Assembly: GCA_023678885.1 (NCBI GenBank)
Contig: CM043013.1
Coordinates: 21,360,791-21,424,790 of the forward strand
Length of the DNA: 64,000 nt
Direction of reading: 5' to 3'
Source: Pogostemon cablin
Lineage: Eukaryota > Streptophyta > Magnoliopsida > Lamiales > Lamiaceae
The notes beneath the pieces were generated by a model that saw only the letters and a program-made list of their open reading frames with translations, searched no databases and was not told the origin of the DNA. Shown here piece after piece: positions 48,443 through 59,431 of the stretch; positions within the stretch are counted from its first letter, which is position 1, and each line of letters starts with the position of its first letter. The position numbers were made by a program, and so were the translations under genes.

Positions 48443-48850
48443 AATTATCACCAGTAGAATAAGATTTTTATTAATACAAACTTTTATATATTACAAAAGA
48501 GGGGGATGCTCAGCACATGAGCTTACAAAGCTGATCAGAGAGAGAAGAGGGAGTCCTTCTGATCGATGCCTACAAATAAAAACTATCAACCTATTTATAC
48601 AAAATGAAAACGCGTTCCTACAGTAGAAAACGCGTGAATGAACAGTAAAAAGTCGAAATTTTCGGCGTGCACAGTAAGATTCCTGTGAAAAGTCAAAAGG
48701 TGAATAGTATTCTACTGTTGATGAACAGTGATCTGTCCAGCTGCTTTCACTGTTTATGAACAGTGTCTTGTCTGGCTGCTTTACTATTTATTATGTAAGC
48801 AGTGACGCCATCTTGATTGAGACCTATTTTTCTCCCGATTTTTTTTTATG
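48443..48850 (-). promoter_or_regulatory. Viral intergenic promoter and leader, unit B
   Basis: On the minus strand a TATAAATAGG box lies at 48591-48599, preceded by a TGACG-type (as-1-like) word near 48806 and two imperfect 36-bp 'tgaacagtg...ctgctttact' repeats. About 120 nt downstream of the TATA box is an AATAAA (48467-48472). A polyadenylation signal shortly after the start site is the usual caulimovirid arrangement, giving a terminally redundant RNA. A near-identical copy lies at 49500-49900. Confidence 0.8.
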
Positions 48851-48942
48851 AAGAAGATCATTCTTTTCCTGATGCAAATTTTTCTATCAAGGTATCATTT
48901 AATGAGTCAAATATATCATCTATATTGACTTCATTGATATCT

Positions 48943-49138
48943 TCCGAAATTTATATAATGAAGAATTATGTGAATCAGAAGTAGTATAACTTTCTGATTC
49001 TGATTTCTCAGTTTTAGATTTTTCTATTAAAGATTGTATTATGATATTTTTTATATCATCAGGAATTTCTAAATTAGAAATTCTTTTCTTTGTCCAACAG
49101 AATTCATTGGTATGTATGACAGGATCGACTGACTTCAA
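48943..49138 (-). pseudogene. Displaced fragment of the capsid ORF (zinc-knuckle tail)
   Basis: About 150-200 bp corresponding to the end of the zinc knuckle and the Ser/Glu region of the capsid ORF is spliced between the tail of the downstream ORF (48850-48942) and the leader of unit A (from 49139). It is a rearrangement junction. Confidence 0.82.
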
Positions 49139-49896
49139 TTCTAATAAGGATATTACAGATTAAAAACTAATCGGCATCTTATTATTCAAATAACACTTAA
49201 ATAACAATTTCCAAAAAAAATCCTAAAACGCCTATCAATCGGCTCAACTGGACAAACAGGAAAAACATATTTAAGCATTAATTATAAGATAAGGCCAGTT
49301 AATACAAGTAATCATACCTTTAGAATTATATCAGTTTTATCTATACATAAATCATATTATTACCATGTTAACATTACAGATAGTCATGGATCAACACATA
49401 GAGTTTAGCCTATTAGGCTAAACATGAACATGATTAAATAAATAAATAAATAAATACAGAAATTAAAAACTAAGACTAAGAATACTTACGTAATTATCAC
49501 CAGTAGAATAAGATTTTTATTAATACAAACTTTTATATATTACAAAAGAGGGGGATGCTCAGCACATGAGCTTACAAGGCTGATCAGAGAGAGAAGAGGG
49601 AGTCCTTCTGATCGATGCCTACAAATAAAAACTATCAACCTATTTATACAAAATGAAAACGCGTTCCTATAGTAGAAAACGCGTGAATGAACAGTAAAAA
49701 GTCGAAATTTTCGGCGTGCACAGTAAGATTCCTGTGAAAAGTCAAAAGGTGAACAGTATTCTACTGTTGATGAACAGTGATCTGTCCAGCTGCTTTCACT
49801 GTTTATGAACAGTGTCTTGTCTGGCTGCTTTACTATTTATTACGTAAGCAGTGATGCCATCTTGATTGAGACCTATTTTTCTCCCGATTTTTTTTT
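49139..49896 (-). promoter_or_regulatory. Viral intergenic promoter and leader, unit A
   Basis: The second copy of the promoter region. The TATA box is at 49640-49648 and AATAAA about 120 nt further. Compared with unit B the as-1-like word is changed (TGATG instead of TGACG near 49851), and 12 bases of AAAT repeat are added near 49440-49455. Confidence 0.78.
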
Positions 49897-51241
49897 TATG
49901 AAGAAGATCCTTCTTTTCCTGATGCAAATTTTTCTATCAAGGTATCATTTAATGAGTCAAATATATCATCTATATTGACTTCATTGATATCTTCATTCGG
50001 ATCTTGAGCATCTTGCATTTCTTCAGATGCTACTGAGTCTTCTTTATCTTTTTAAATTGGGATATTAGACTCTTTTTCATTTCCTTGACATATGCAGCTA
50101 TCATCTGCTCAGGAGTCAAATTTTCAGATCTCATTTTTGCCTTGTTTATGATATAATCAAAAGGCGAAGATGTTTGATTATTTTCCAATTGCTCTTCATA
50201 TGAACAAACTTGTTTCTCTATTAGAGAAAATGTTTCCTCTCCATTCATTCTTCCAGTAAGAGGATCAATCTCCACTAATTTTTCCCAGAACTTTACATGG
50301 TAAGTTCTGTATAAACAGGGGATACCTGTTTTGGTATGACCAAATTCTGGTTTCCATTTTAGTATCCATGGAATTGAAAATTCTATAAAAAAGTAACAAG
50401 AAGCTATTCCTTCTATTACAATTTTTGAATTTTGTCTCTCTATCATTTTGGGAGATACATCTACCCATTTTATAAAACAATCTCGGGTCTCTACTAGCAA
50501 TATTTCTGGTATAGGACCATAGCAATTACACCAATGAATAAACCAATTTGGTATTTCAAGGCTATAAACTTTAGAACATATTTTTATAAACCATGTATGA
50601 TGTTTTTTATCATTTTCATAGTTTAAAAATTTTTCAAAAGCATCACAGTAGTCCCAATAATTATATTTAAAGACTACCTTTGTAGTATCATGTTGCATTG
50701 ATTTTTCTCTTAGGGGAGAAATTCCCCATTCTTCCATAGATATAATCTTTTTTATTAAAACCTTGCTGAAGCTATAAACTTCATCATTATTTCCAGAAGT
50801 AAAATGTTTAACATCACAACTTCCACTTTTTATTAATATTTGTTCATAATATGCCCGAGACTTATAAGTTCTCATCTCATTTGAACCATTGTCCAAATAT
50901 CTGTTCATAAGAAACCATGGATCCTCACTCCATTTGAGATCCTTGTCTTCTAATTTGAAGATTATTTCTTCATGCTCTTTTCTGAAATATTTTTCATTAA
51001 AATCAATATTTGCCACTATATTAGCAAAGGTAGTATTACTCCTTTCAGTATCCATATCCTCAAATTCTTGTGACAAATTTTTGTTCACAAGTTTTCTTTT
51101 CCCATGTTGAGATATGATCTCAGGGGATTTTCCTTTGTCTTTAGGAGTATTAGGGGTATAACCCCCACTCCTGCCTCCTCTTCCCCTCCATGGAGAGGAA
51201 GATCCGCTACCCCGTTTCATTCCTGCCATTAAAATATTCAC
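49897..51241 (-). pseudogene. Viral downstream ORF of unknown function, unit A
   Basis: The longest copy: 403 codons from ATG 51241 to a stop at 50030. After the glycine- and serine-rich basic start comes an acidic region, then a tryptophan-rich domain (KHHTWFIKICSKVYSLEI). Sequences of this kind commonly accompany caulimovirid RT ORFs in plant genomes. Its place after RT matches the transactivator/inclusion-body ORF in some genera and the unknown ORF2 in others, and no homology was established by eye. A frame change near 50050 puts the last 50 codons (acidic tail, to about 49897) out of frame. Confidence 0.7.
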
Positions 51242-51244
51242 GGG

Positions 51245-52396
51245 TTAGAAAATCTGGAAGATTATTATCTTCTCCTTTTTTTTATAAATAATATTAAAAT
51301 CAAAAGGGGCTAAATGAGCCTGCCACCTAGCAAACATTTGCTTAGAAACATAATGTTTAAAATCTTTATTAAACATAAATTTAGCTGCACTACAATCAGT
51401 AACAATAGTAAATTTCTGATTATATAAATCATCTTGAAATTTTAAAACACATTTTACAATTGCAAGAATTTCTTTAGCCACCGTAGCATAATTCTTTTGT
51501 GCATTATTCCATTTCCCCGAATGGAATATAATTAAATGCATTTGTTTATTATCTGGATTTTTCTGGGTAAGAATTCCTCCAAACCCTATATCAGAAGCAT
51601 CAGTTTCTATAAATTTTTCCCAATTAGGATTGCTAATCATTAAGCATGGTAATGTTTTAACATTATCTTTGATTTTCTTAACTGCATTAGTATGACTGTC
51701 AGTCCAAGGTTTAGGATTCTTTTTTAATCTATCATATAAGATAGCCGTATCTTTTACTAAATTATGATAATAAGGAGCAATATAATTCAAACTCCCTAAA
51801 AATCTTTGTAACTGAGTTTTATCAGTTATAATATCTGGAAATTTTTCAGCAAAATCTATACTCCTATTGATAGGAATTATATTTCCTTTTTCAATAAAAT
51901 GTCCTAGAAATTTTATTCTAGTTTGAAATAAATCCATTTTTGGTTTAGGAATTTTATATTCTATTTGGTGTTTATCACCACCAGCATGCCATAAAGTATG
52001 ACTTGTTTTATGAAAATATCTAGTAGGAATTAATCCCTCCTGAATAACATTTAAATCTGCTCCACTATCTACTAGAGCAATAAATGATCTTGTATAAATA
52101 TTATCAATCAACAATGATATTTTTATATACCATTTTTTAGATATAACTGTCTCAATGGTAGATAAAAAATTATCTTTTTCTATTATAGGTAAATTATTCT
52201 GAATATCTGGTTGAATAATATTTTTTCCCTTAATATCATTTTCTAATCTAGATATTCTAGATTCTTGAATAAAATTTTCATTTTTCAAAAATTTTATTTC
52301 TTCTTTCAGATTATTAATCTCTTTATAAATATCTGGTAGAGATATATCTCTTTGACTTTGATACTTCATTTTTAATTGGTTCATAACCTCTGACAT
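51245..52396 (-). pseudogene. Viral protease-RNase H with a 1008-bp in-frame deletion, unit A
   Basis: 383 codons from ATG 52396, which lies inside the capsid ORF's last codons. The protease (DSGA) and RNase H are present, but 336 codons including the RT palm with YIDD are missing. The junction near 51946 is at the word TTTAG, which occurs at both deletion ends in the intact copy (44085-44089 and 45093-45097), so this is a microhomology deletion that happens to keep the frame open. Confidence 0.88.
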
Positions 52397-52507
52397 ATTA
52401 TAAGATTTATTCTTATTAAGAATATTGTTTATTTTTTCTTTTTCTTTATTAGAAGTAGATGTCGAAGTACTATTCTCATTTCCTAACTCATCAATTATTT
52501 TAGTCCT

Positions 52508-54616
52508 TCATAAAGGATCTTTTATTAATTTTAATAACTCAAAAATATTTTGAGAATCCAAAACAATAATACTCATATTAGAGAATTGCGACATAATTTT
52601 ATAAAATTCAGATTGATTATGATCAATATTATTTATTTCTTTAGGACATATTAATCCTTCTTTACATGGTTCACATTCTTCTGATTCACATAATTCTTCA
52701 TTATCTAAATTTCTTATAATTTCTTCTTCTGATTCAGAAGTAGTATAACTTTCTGATTCCTCAGATTCAGATTTTTCTATTAAAGATTGTATTATGATAT
52801 TTTTTATATCATCAAGAATTTCTAAATTAGAAATTCTTTTCTTTGTCCAACAGAATTCATTGGTATGACCTTTTCTTTTACATATTGTACAATATCTTTT
52901 TTTATTCTTATTGAATCTTTTCATATACGCTTTCTTTTGGAATTCATTTTTCTTTTGGAAATTATCTTCCCTTCTTTTCTTTTTTCTTTCAATATATTTA
53001 GGAGAATGTCTCCTATGTTTAGATTTATAAATCTTTTCCTTTTTACTTTTACTGGATGAAGGATTATCCAATCCAAATTGTTGACAAAATTCTCCCAATT
53101 GTTTCTTTTCCAAGAAACTTTGTCTTTTTAATTGTTGATTTAACTTTATTTCATTACATAAAGCCAATCCTTCTTGAATACAAGTGTCTATTAGAGCTCC
53201 ATATGTAAATTTTTCATAAGGAATGGTAATATTGTTACCTTTTATAGTTTTTCTTATTCTTTCAGCAAATAAGCTTGGTAATCCATCAACAAATTTGGAT
53301 TTCCAATGAGTAATATTACACTCTGGTAATTCCATAACTCTGCTTAGGAAAGTATCTTTATACCACCTAAAATCAGAGAGTGTTCTACATCGTAGATTCT
53401 GTAATAATGTTCCAATAGTATCACTATTATCACTAAATCTTCCTGTAAAAAGTTCAATTACATTTACTGCTAATGTATATACTGCAGTTTCAAGAATTTT
53501 ATCATCTTCTTGCTTTATAGCGTTTAAAATATTATCTCTATCATGTGGATTTAAATAATTATCCCACCAACCTTTAAGTTGGCCTGTAAATCCAGCTATT
53601 ATCATTGCTGCAATAGTTTTATCAGTATTTTGACTATTCTTACATATTGTAGAATACATTAACATTCTATGAACAGTATTATAAATCTGTTTATTAGAAT
53701 ATCCATCAATATTCCACTCATAAATCTTATTACCAGAATAACTGATATCAATAGTATCAGTGTATTCTTCATGTAATACATCCATAGGCGTAGGTCTATT
53801 ATAATAGAACTTACTTTGAATGGGTCTATCTGCCCATTTATTATGGAGTTTATTTATTTGATCTTGAAAAACCTTTTTATATTCTGGGTTTTCTATCAAA
53901 TTATCATCTAACTCTTTATCTAGAGTTCTTATACTAAGTTTATCAAACTTTTCTTCAAGATATTTTTCTAACTCATATAATGGTTGAGTTTTAAAATTAG
54001 AAATTATTGGAGGAGGTTGAAAACTAGGAAATATTTCCTTTTTTATAGGAACATTAGAAACTTCTGATGTAGAAGCTTTTTCCTTATTTTCAACAATTTC
54101 TTTTCCCTTATCAAGAGATTTTCTATTAATTGTAGTAATAATCAAATCCAATTTATCATGTATAGATTGAATTTGTTCACCCATTATTACTAAAGATAAA
54201 TTAGTATAATTTTGGTTTTTAAACATATTATTAATATGTTTACATGTAACCTGAAGTGTATCATCTTCAATTAATTTAGCAAATGCTAAGAAATTTAAAT
54301 CATTAATTTTAAATGGTTGCTGTGGGGGATATTTTCCTGAAACCACTGAACCATTTTGCAAAGTATAATTTCTTTCCAGAATAAGAATATAATTCTTAAC
54401 ATATGTTTCTATAAACCATACTGCAAATGGTATTATCATATTTTTTTCTTTACAAGTTTTATAAAACTCATCTTGAAATTTACTAATTTCATTATTAGTA
54501 AAATTATCAAAAAACCAATCTCTGAAAGGTGAATAACCTTCACTCTTAAATTCTTCCGAAATAATGTTTCTGGCTTTAGAACCAGGACTGAAATCTATTA
54601 TTTCTTCAAAATCCAT
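52508..54616 (-). pseudogene. Viral capsid-like ORF, unit A
   Basis: 702 codons from ATG 54616, over 97 percent identical in protein to the unit B copy. A single base change gives TGA at 52508-52510 and removes the last 44 codons. Beyond it the frame stays open into the RT frame, so capsid and RT seem to be one reading frame ancestrally. The zinc knuckle is intact. Confidence 0.85.
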
Positions 54617-54619
54617 AAA

Positions 54620-54859
54620 TTATATAGATTCATACATTTCCGACATTGTCGGTTCCATCCTATTGGATTCTTTAATGATATTGTTTCTATTTTTATATAA
54701 TTTTTTTATTTCAGGATTTAATCCTATTACAGATTCCATCTCATCTGTATATTTTTCATCTTCTATTTGAGATGTAAAGGTTCTATTTTCTCTTGATTGA
54801 GAAGTAGAAGCTCTGGGTGTTTCCACCATATAATCATTTGGAGAAATATAATTTCTCAT
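54620..54859 (-). pseudogene. Short viral ORF before the capsid ORF, unit A
   Basis: 79 codons matching the last part of 47770-48168, cut at 54877 by the junction with the A+T-rich flank. Confidence 0.6.
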
Positions 54860-54879
54860 TGAAATGCTTTTTTGTATAT

Positions 54880-55224
54880 AAAAAATAAAATTAATAAATT
54901 CATTACAAATTTATGAAAATTTAAAAGAATATTATATATAAATTAATATTATTTATATTATATATATATATATAAATATATATATTATATTGGTTTCTTA
55001 AAAATAACTATTAATGAAAGTAGAATTATTATTATATAGTTAATTAAGAAATACAAAATCATAATCGTGAGTAAAAAGTAATAATTCATTTAAATATTAT
55101 TTATAATATTATGTATATTTTTAGAAAAATATATATAGCAACTATTTAAAATATTTTAATAATTTTATTTTAATTAATTATAAAATATTTGATCTTATTT
55201 TTATTATATATATATATATATTAT
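54880..55224. repeat. A+T-rich unit right of the viral insert
   Basis: 54880-55073 repeats the unit found twice at 40238-40649, including the TA run and 'taattaagaaatac'. The remainder is A+T-rich with another TA run and leads into repeat S. Confidence 0.82.
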
Positions 55225-56150
55225 ATATATATAGAAACTTTTCTTGCTGACGTGTCGTCTCTAGAGCGCTCTAAAGTGACGTGTTATTTTCTCAATTTTT
55301 TGTTTTTTTTAATAATTTTTTAAATATTTTTCTTATTTACTTTTAATTAACTTCTTTATTTAATGGGAGGATTACTACTAGGTACACAAAAAAAACCCTA
55401 AATTACTATGAGATACAAACATACAAAAGTATTACTACTAGGTACAAAAATATATAGTGATATTCCAATATTACCCCTATTAATGTGCTGCACATAAATA
55501 TTGTGTGCAGCAAAAGTTCATGTGCAGCAAAGTGTGTGCAGCAAAAAAAGTGTGTGCAGGAAAAAAAAGTGTGTGCAGCAAAAAAATGTGGTGGTCCGGC
55601 GGCGGCGGTCCTGCAGCTTTTCCGGCGGCGGCAGTTTTTCCGGCGGCCAGTTTTTTTTTTTTCCTTTTTTTTTTGGACGAACAGTTTTTCCGGCGACCGG
55701 CTGCCGGAGCTCCGGCTGTGGCGGCGCGGCAGCTTTCCGGCGACCAGTTTTTTTTTTTTTTTTTTTCTCTGACGAACAGATTTTTCGGCGACCGGCCGCC
55801 GGAGCTCCGCCGACGGCGGCGGCGGCGGTCCGGCAGCGGCAGCGGTGGTCCGGTGGTCGGTGGAGGTTGGGGTTAGTGTTTTAAAGGTATATGGGTTTAG
55901 GGGTATATTTGGTATTTTACTTTAATATTTTGTATTAAATAATAATTATTTTAAATCATTGTATCTAGTAGTAATTAGGGGTACAAAGTGTGTACCTATC
56001 AGTAATTATTTCTTATTTAATTTTTTTTAAATAATGTTTTTCTTATTTTTAATAATGATTTAGTTTATAATATTTAATTTATTTATTTGGATATCATTGA
56101 TTAATTATTAAATCTTTTAGTGCAATAAATAAATAAATTAATATCAAATT

Positions 56151-56185
<35 letters not shown>

Positions 56186-56600
56186 GAAAAAAAATATTTT
56201 TCATATAATATTCTCTCTCATCCCCACCTATAAATAAAACTTTTTGGTTATTCATTCTAAATTAATACACATTTGATTCTCTAAGAGAAATATGAGCTTT
56301 CTTCATATTCCTCTAGAGATTTGATTTATGAAAGTATAAAAATTTATTTCGAAAGAGCAAAATCAAGTAGAGATTCGATCTACCTCTAAAAAATCGATTT
56401 AAGTATTCTTTAAGAGGAAGAAAACTGATTCAAGTATTATTGAATCGATTTATCTCTTAAGAAATGATTCTTCAAGAGGAAGATGATCGATTCAAGTTTT
56501 CTTAAATCTATTTATATCTTAAAAATCGATTCTTCAAGAAGAAAAAAAAACGATTCAAGTATTACCTCTTAAGAATAAATTCAAGTATTATTTAAGATCT
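55225..56600 (+). repeat. Dispersed A+T-rich repeat 'S', right copy, interrupted by a MULE-like insertion
   Basis: Matches 39165-40000 in the same orientation: the 'gctgacgtgtcgtct' start, AGAGCGCTCT, the 'cttatttaat' stretch, and the array of ATTCAAGTATT/CTTGAATC words at 56370-56590. The left copy lacks the 648-bp insertion at 55365-56012, so it shows the pre-insertion state. Confidence 0.75.
55365..56012. mobile_element. Non-autonomous Mutator-like (MULE) element, 648 bp
   Basis: The 9-bp duplication TTATTTAAT lies at 55356-55364 and 56013-56021. The ends pair over about 50 bp: ATTACTACTAGGTACACAAA at the left and, inverted, AATTACTGATAGGTACACAC at the right. The interior is G+C-rich (TTTTTCCGGCG words, CCGGAGCTCCGG palindromes) with long T tracts; overlapping open frames there are compositional. 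The left copy of the host repeat has no insertion at this site. Confidence 0.85.
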
Positions 56601-56811
56601 ACACGGAGATTAATAGTTATAATATTTTAATGTGTAGTAGGGTGAGAAATAATATTTAATGTAAAGTGGGCAGTTGTATTAGTGTTGTGGGTGGGTCTTA
56701 CATGGAATAATTAATTATTTTGTATGGGCCCAACTTGACAAAAAAAATATAAACCTTAACTTGGGATAACCCAAAATGGAAAACGTCAACGTTAACGCGG
56801 GATGGAGGTAG
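56601..56811. mobile_element. One-sided Stowaway-like MITE
   Basis: Its right end reads GGGATGGAGGTAG followed by TA, and the body has 'gtgggcagttgtattagtg' and 'gggtggg' phrases typical of this group, but the left end does not show the CTCCCTCC terminus. Probably truncated where it meets repeat S. Confidence 0.5.
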
Positions 56812-57165
56812 TATATGTTAACTGTATACATGATTTAGTTATATGATACATCGTCAAAAATCAAATGTAATCAAATGATATTATTTGTTGTAAATTCTTT
56901 ACGTTGATAAAAGAAATTATCTAGTTATAAAAATCAACAAAAAGTTTCGCTAATTATTGTTGAATCGTTATATGACATGGATTATTTAATTATAAAAATA
57001 AAAATAATAATTAAATGATCAAGCGTAGTACGCATGTTTCACACTAGTGTATATATATGTATATAAATGCAGACTGCTAAAAATAAGGTCGAAAAATCTA
57101 GTAAATAAATCCATACAACTTATCTATATCTATCTAGCAGAAAAGTCTGTTAAAAATAAAAAGTA
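56812..57165. other. Intergenic, no gene seen
   Basis: A+T-rich sequence with no coding frame, RNA gene or terminal repeat that I can recognise. Confidence 0.5.
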
Positions 57166-57418
57166 TTCCCTCCTTCCATTTCAATATTTACATATTTCTA
57201 TTTTGGGCTTCCCATTTCAATGTTTACGTTTCTATTTTTTGTATATAGGACCCACCTAAAACAATTAATATATCACTATGGGGACCACATTCAACATTAA
57301 TACACGTACCCACTTTACATTAAATATTATATATTTCCACCTATTATCTATTAAAATACTATACTCCTTAATTAACGTGCAAAAAGTAAACGTAAGCATT
57401 GAAACGGGACGGAGGGAG
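57166..57418. mobile_element. Stowaway-like MITE (253 bp)
   Basis: Left TTCCCTCCTTCCATTTC, right GAAACGGGACGGAGGGAG, TA on both sides. The two ends pair well, and the interior has 'atttctattttgggcttccc'-like duplicates. Confidence 0.87.
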
Positions 57419-58158
57419 TATGGTTTTTGTGTCAGAAACTCCTTTTTATATATAGAATATTATTAATATCAATGATAAAAAAATCATTTATAACTGGCAT
57501 ACCAACAATATTTAATAGACTAAGGTGGAGATTTATGATGAATTGAGAGGAGATTTATCAAAAATTTATGATGAATTGAGAGGAGATTTATCAAAATATG
57601 TTAAATATCTATCGAAATATATTAAAAAAATCTAAAACAATATTTCATTTCTATATTTTTCTCTCCAGAAGTCACAATATTTCATTTCTATATTTTTCTC
57701 TCCAGAAGTCACCACCCATTTTCAACTTTCACCATATTAATTTGATTTCTTGTAGGATTAGTTTATTTTTTATTTGAGAAATAGTCATTCAAATCCTTTC
57801 AATGTCGCATGCCCAATTATATCTGAGCAAATGGTATCTCAAGTCATGTACAAATTCCATTGCTAGAGTTGGTTCAAAAAACTTTCCTAGGTACAAAGTA
57901 TTACCTGAAAAAGATGAGTAAAAAGTGGGGTCCACTAGTTACTGTACAATTTTTTAACATTTATCAATATAGAATGACTTACTTTCTTCTTCAATTTATC
58001 TTTAATGTTGGAATCATCAGCTTGTAAGTTTAATTTTACTACAAATAAACTTCAATTTCAAATAATGAAACCTGACGAGAATCAACGTTCATTTTGTACA
58101 ACAACAATATTTATTAACGTTCTCATCACCGTTAATTTTTTTTATAATTTTTTATCTT

Positions 58159-58161
<3 letters not shown>
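57419..58161. repeat. Intergenic with two short direct duplications
   Basis: Phrases of about 37 bp are doubled: 'ttatgatgaattgagagg' with 'agatttatca' (near 57532 and 57568) and 'atatttcatttctatatttt' with 'tctctccagaagtcac' (near 57639 and 57677). The rest is plain A+T-rich sequence. Confidence 0.75.

Positions 58162-58214
<53 letters not shown>
58162..58214. repeat. (TA)n microsatellite
   Basis: About 26 TA units in a T-rich context. Confidence 0.95.
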
Positions 58215-58216
<2 letters not shown>

Positions 58217-58289
58217 CTATCCTTTATTTTTATCATTCACAAAGTTTACCTCTCTCATAAATCTAATATATTTAATGGAGATGAGGTAC

Positions 58290-58980
58290 TGAACGCAGGT
58301 TTCCAGAAGAGGCAAGAGCACCCACAGCACTCACCTCCAAAAAGCATGTCGCCTTCGGCAACGAGATCTCCGTTGGCTAATTTGGCAGCTTCCCCTGCCC
58401 TTATTGATGAGGCTATGAGAGCTCTAGCTACCTATTCTACTACATAGCCCCATGCACCAGATTCACAGGCTGCTCCTCGATTGGAGCCCTCCAACATTCA
58501 TGTTCAGAATCTGAAGAACATCAACCTGCTAACGAGCTGAAAAAACTATGACTGGACCAAAAAATCAGAAAGATGATTTGGGCAAGACAATTGCAAACTC
58601 TCAAGAAGATAACTTTCCTTCCCTTAGCACCATAAAGCTAAAAGGAGGCACAACAAGAAGGAAAAGTGTTACTTATATTCCGGCTTCTAAATCGGTTACA
58701 CGTTCCCAAACAGCAAAGCAACAGAGTGAACCTCCAGATATTTGGGATGTTGCAGTTAAACAAGATTGGAGCAGCCCTACAAAGAAAAAATAATTTTTAG
58801 TTTAGCTCTATTACTGTTACGGCTCTTTGCAAGAGCTTTATTTTTTGGGTCGCCTGTTTGGCTCTTTTTGGCTTTGCCATCTCCACAACATCTTTATCCT
58901 TTGTTCCCTTTTCTTTATTTTCTTTTAACCTTTAATAATATTGCGTAGTTTGATTATAAATTTGTATTCTAAAATTTTCT
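58290..58980 (+). pseudogene. Decayed ORF of unknown origin
   Basis: A proline- and serine-rich frame (PPKSMSPSATRSPLANLAAS) from about 58300 is closed by a TAG near 58445, continues to a TGA near 58540, and is followed by the 81-codon frame 58548-58793 (KDDLGKTIANSQ, RRKSVTYIPASK, ending in lysines) and a hydrophobic frame. The style resembles the tail of a retroelement ORF1, but no domain is named. It may be a truncated LINE or gag fragment. Confidence 0.35.
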
Positions 58981-58989
58981 ATAATGGAT

Positions 58990-59431
58990 GAATTGGTTTA
59001 ATTCCAATATGAATGATAATTCATCATCAAAAAAATCCAAATTTTCATCCTATAAATCCAAATATTTGGCCTCAAAATATTTCAATTTGTCCAAACTCTC
59101 AAATGAATCCAATTGTGCCCCCAAAGCTCCATATTTCATGTATCCACCATAATATTGTCAACTTCCATTCATGTCACCCTCTTCATTTGAATTTCCACGT
59201 CCAAACTCAATTGGGAAGTCTTCAAACTTGTCTAGAATTACTAGTGCGGAAGGAAGGAGCAGTGATAAAGGTGTGAAACGTCATCTTCTGGGCAAGCTTC
59301 TCCTTATCATGCGCATTCATCTCTACTTGATATTGAGAAAATCAATCTAGGTGTGGATAAAATTTTTGATGTGGAAGTAAATATTTTACCGCATAAAAAA
59401 GCCACATATGCTTCAAGATATATTGGTGCAT
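58990..59431 (+). pseudogene. Left part of a PIF/Harbinger-type ORF1-like gene fragment
   Basis: The frame 59013-59276 is rich in Asn, Pro and His (NPNFHPINPNIWPQ), like the low-complexity N-terminus of plant PIF/Harbinger ORF1 proteins. A further 45-codon frame (YHAHSSLLDIEKINLGVDKI) leads to the TGCAT target duplication at 59427-59431. The matching SANT-like part lies on the far side of the LTR insertion, at 63203-63656. The link between the two is inferred from their positions. Confidence 0.42.

Larger units (their letters stand above)
40650..54877. mobile_element. Endogenous caulimovirid (plant pararetrovirus) array, rearranged
   Basis: About 14.2 kb of integrated DNA-virus sequence, not an LTR element: no LTR, no integrase and no tRNA-type primer site seen. 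Gene order on the minus strand is a short ORF (possible movement-protein tail), a capsid-like ORF with CCHC zinc knuckle, protease-RT-RNase H, then an ORF of unknown function, then an intergenic promoter. Unit A spans about 54877-49139, and unit B about 49138-42962. A third piece (40650-42961) is inverted and repeats the RT region plus the next ORF's start. Such order fits Caulimoviridae; the genus (florendovirus-, petuvirus- or solendovirus-like) is not settled by eye. No unit holds a complete set of genes. Confidence 0.88.

Noticed and set aside
48920..49138. Separate small viral gene
   Set aside because: It is a displaced piece of the capsid ORF tail created by rearrangement.
40650..54877. 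Ty3/gypsy LTR retrotransposon
   Set aside because: No LTRs and no integrase, and the promoter/polyadenylation layout and capsid-RT organisation fit a caulimovirid.
55485..55884. Three overlapping Gly/Ala/Phe-rich frames
   Set aside because: Low-complexity translation of CCGGCG words and T tracts inside the MULE-like element.
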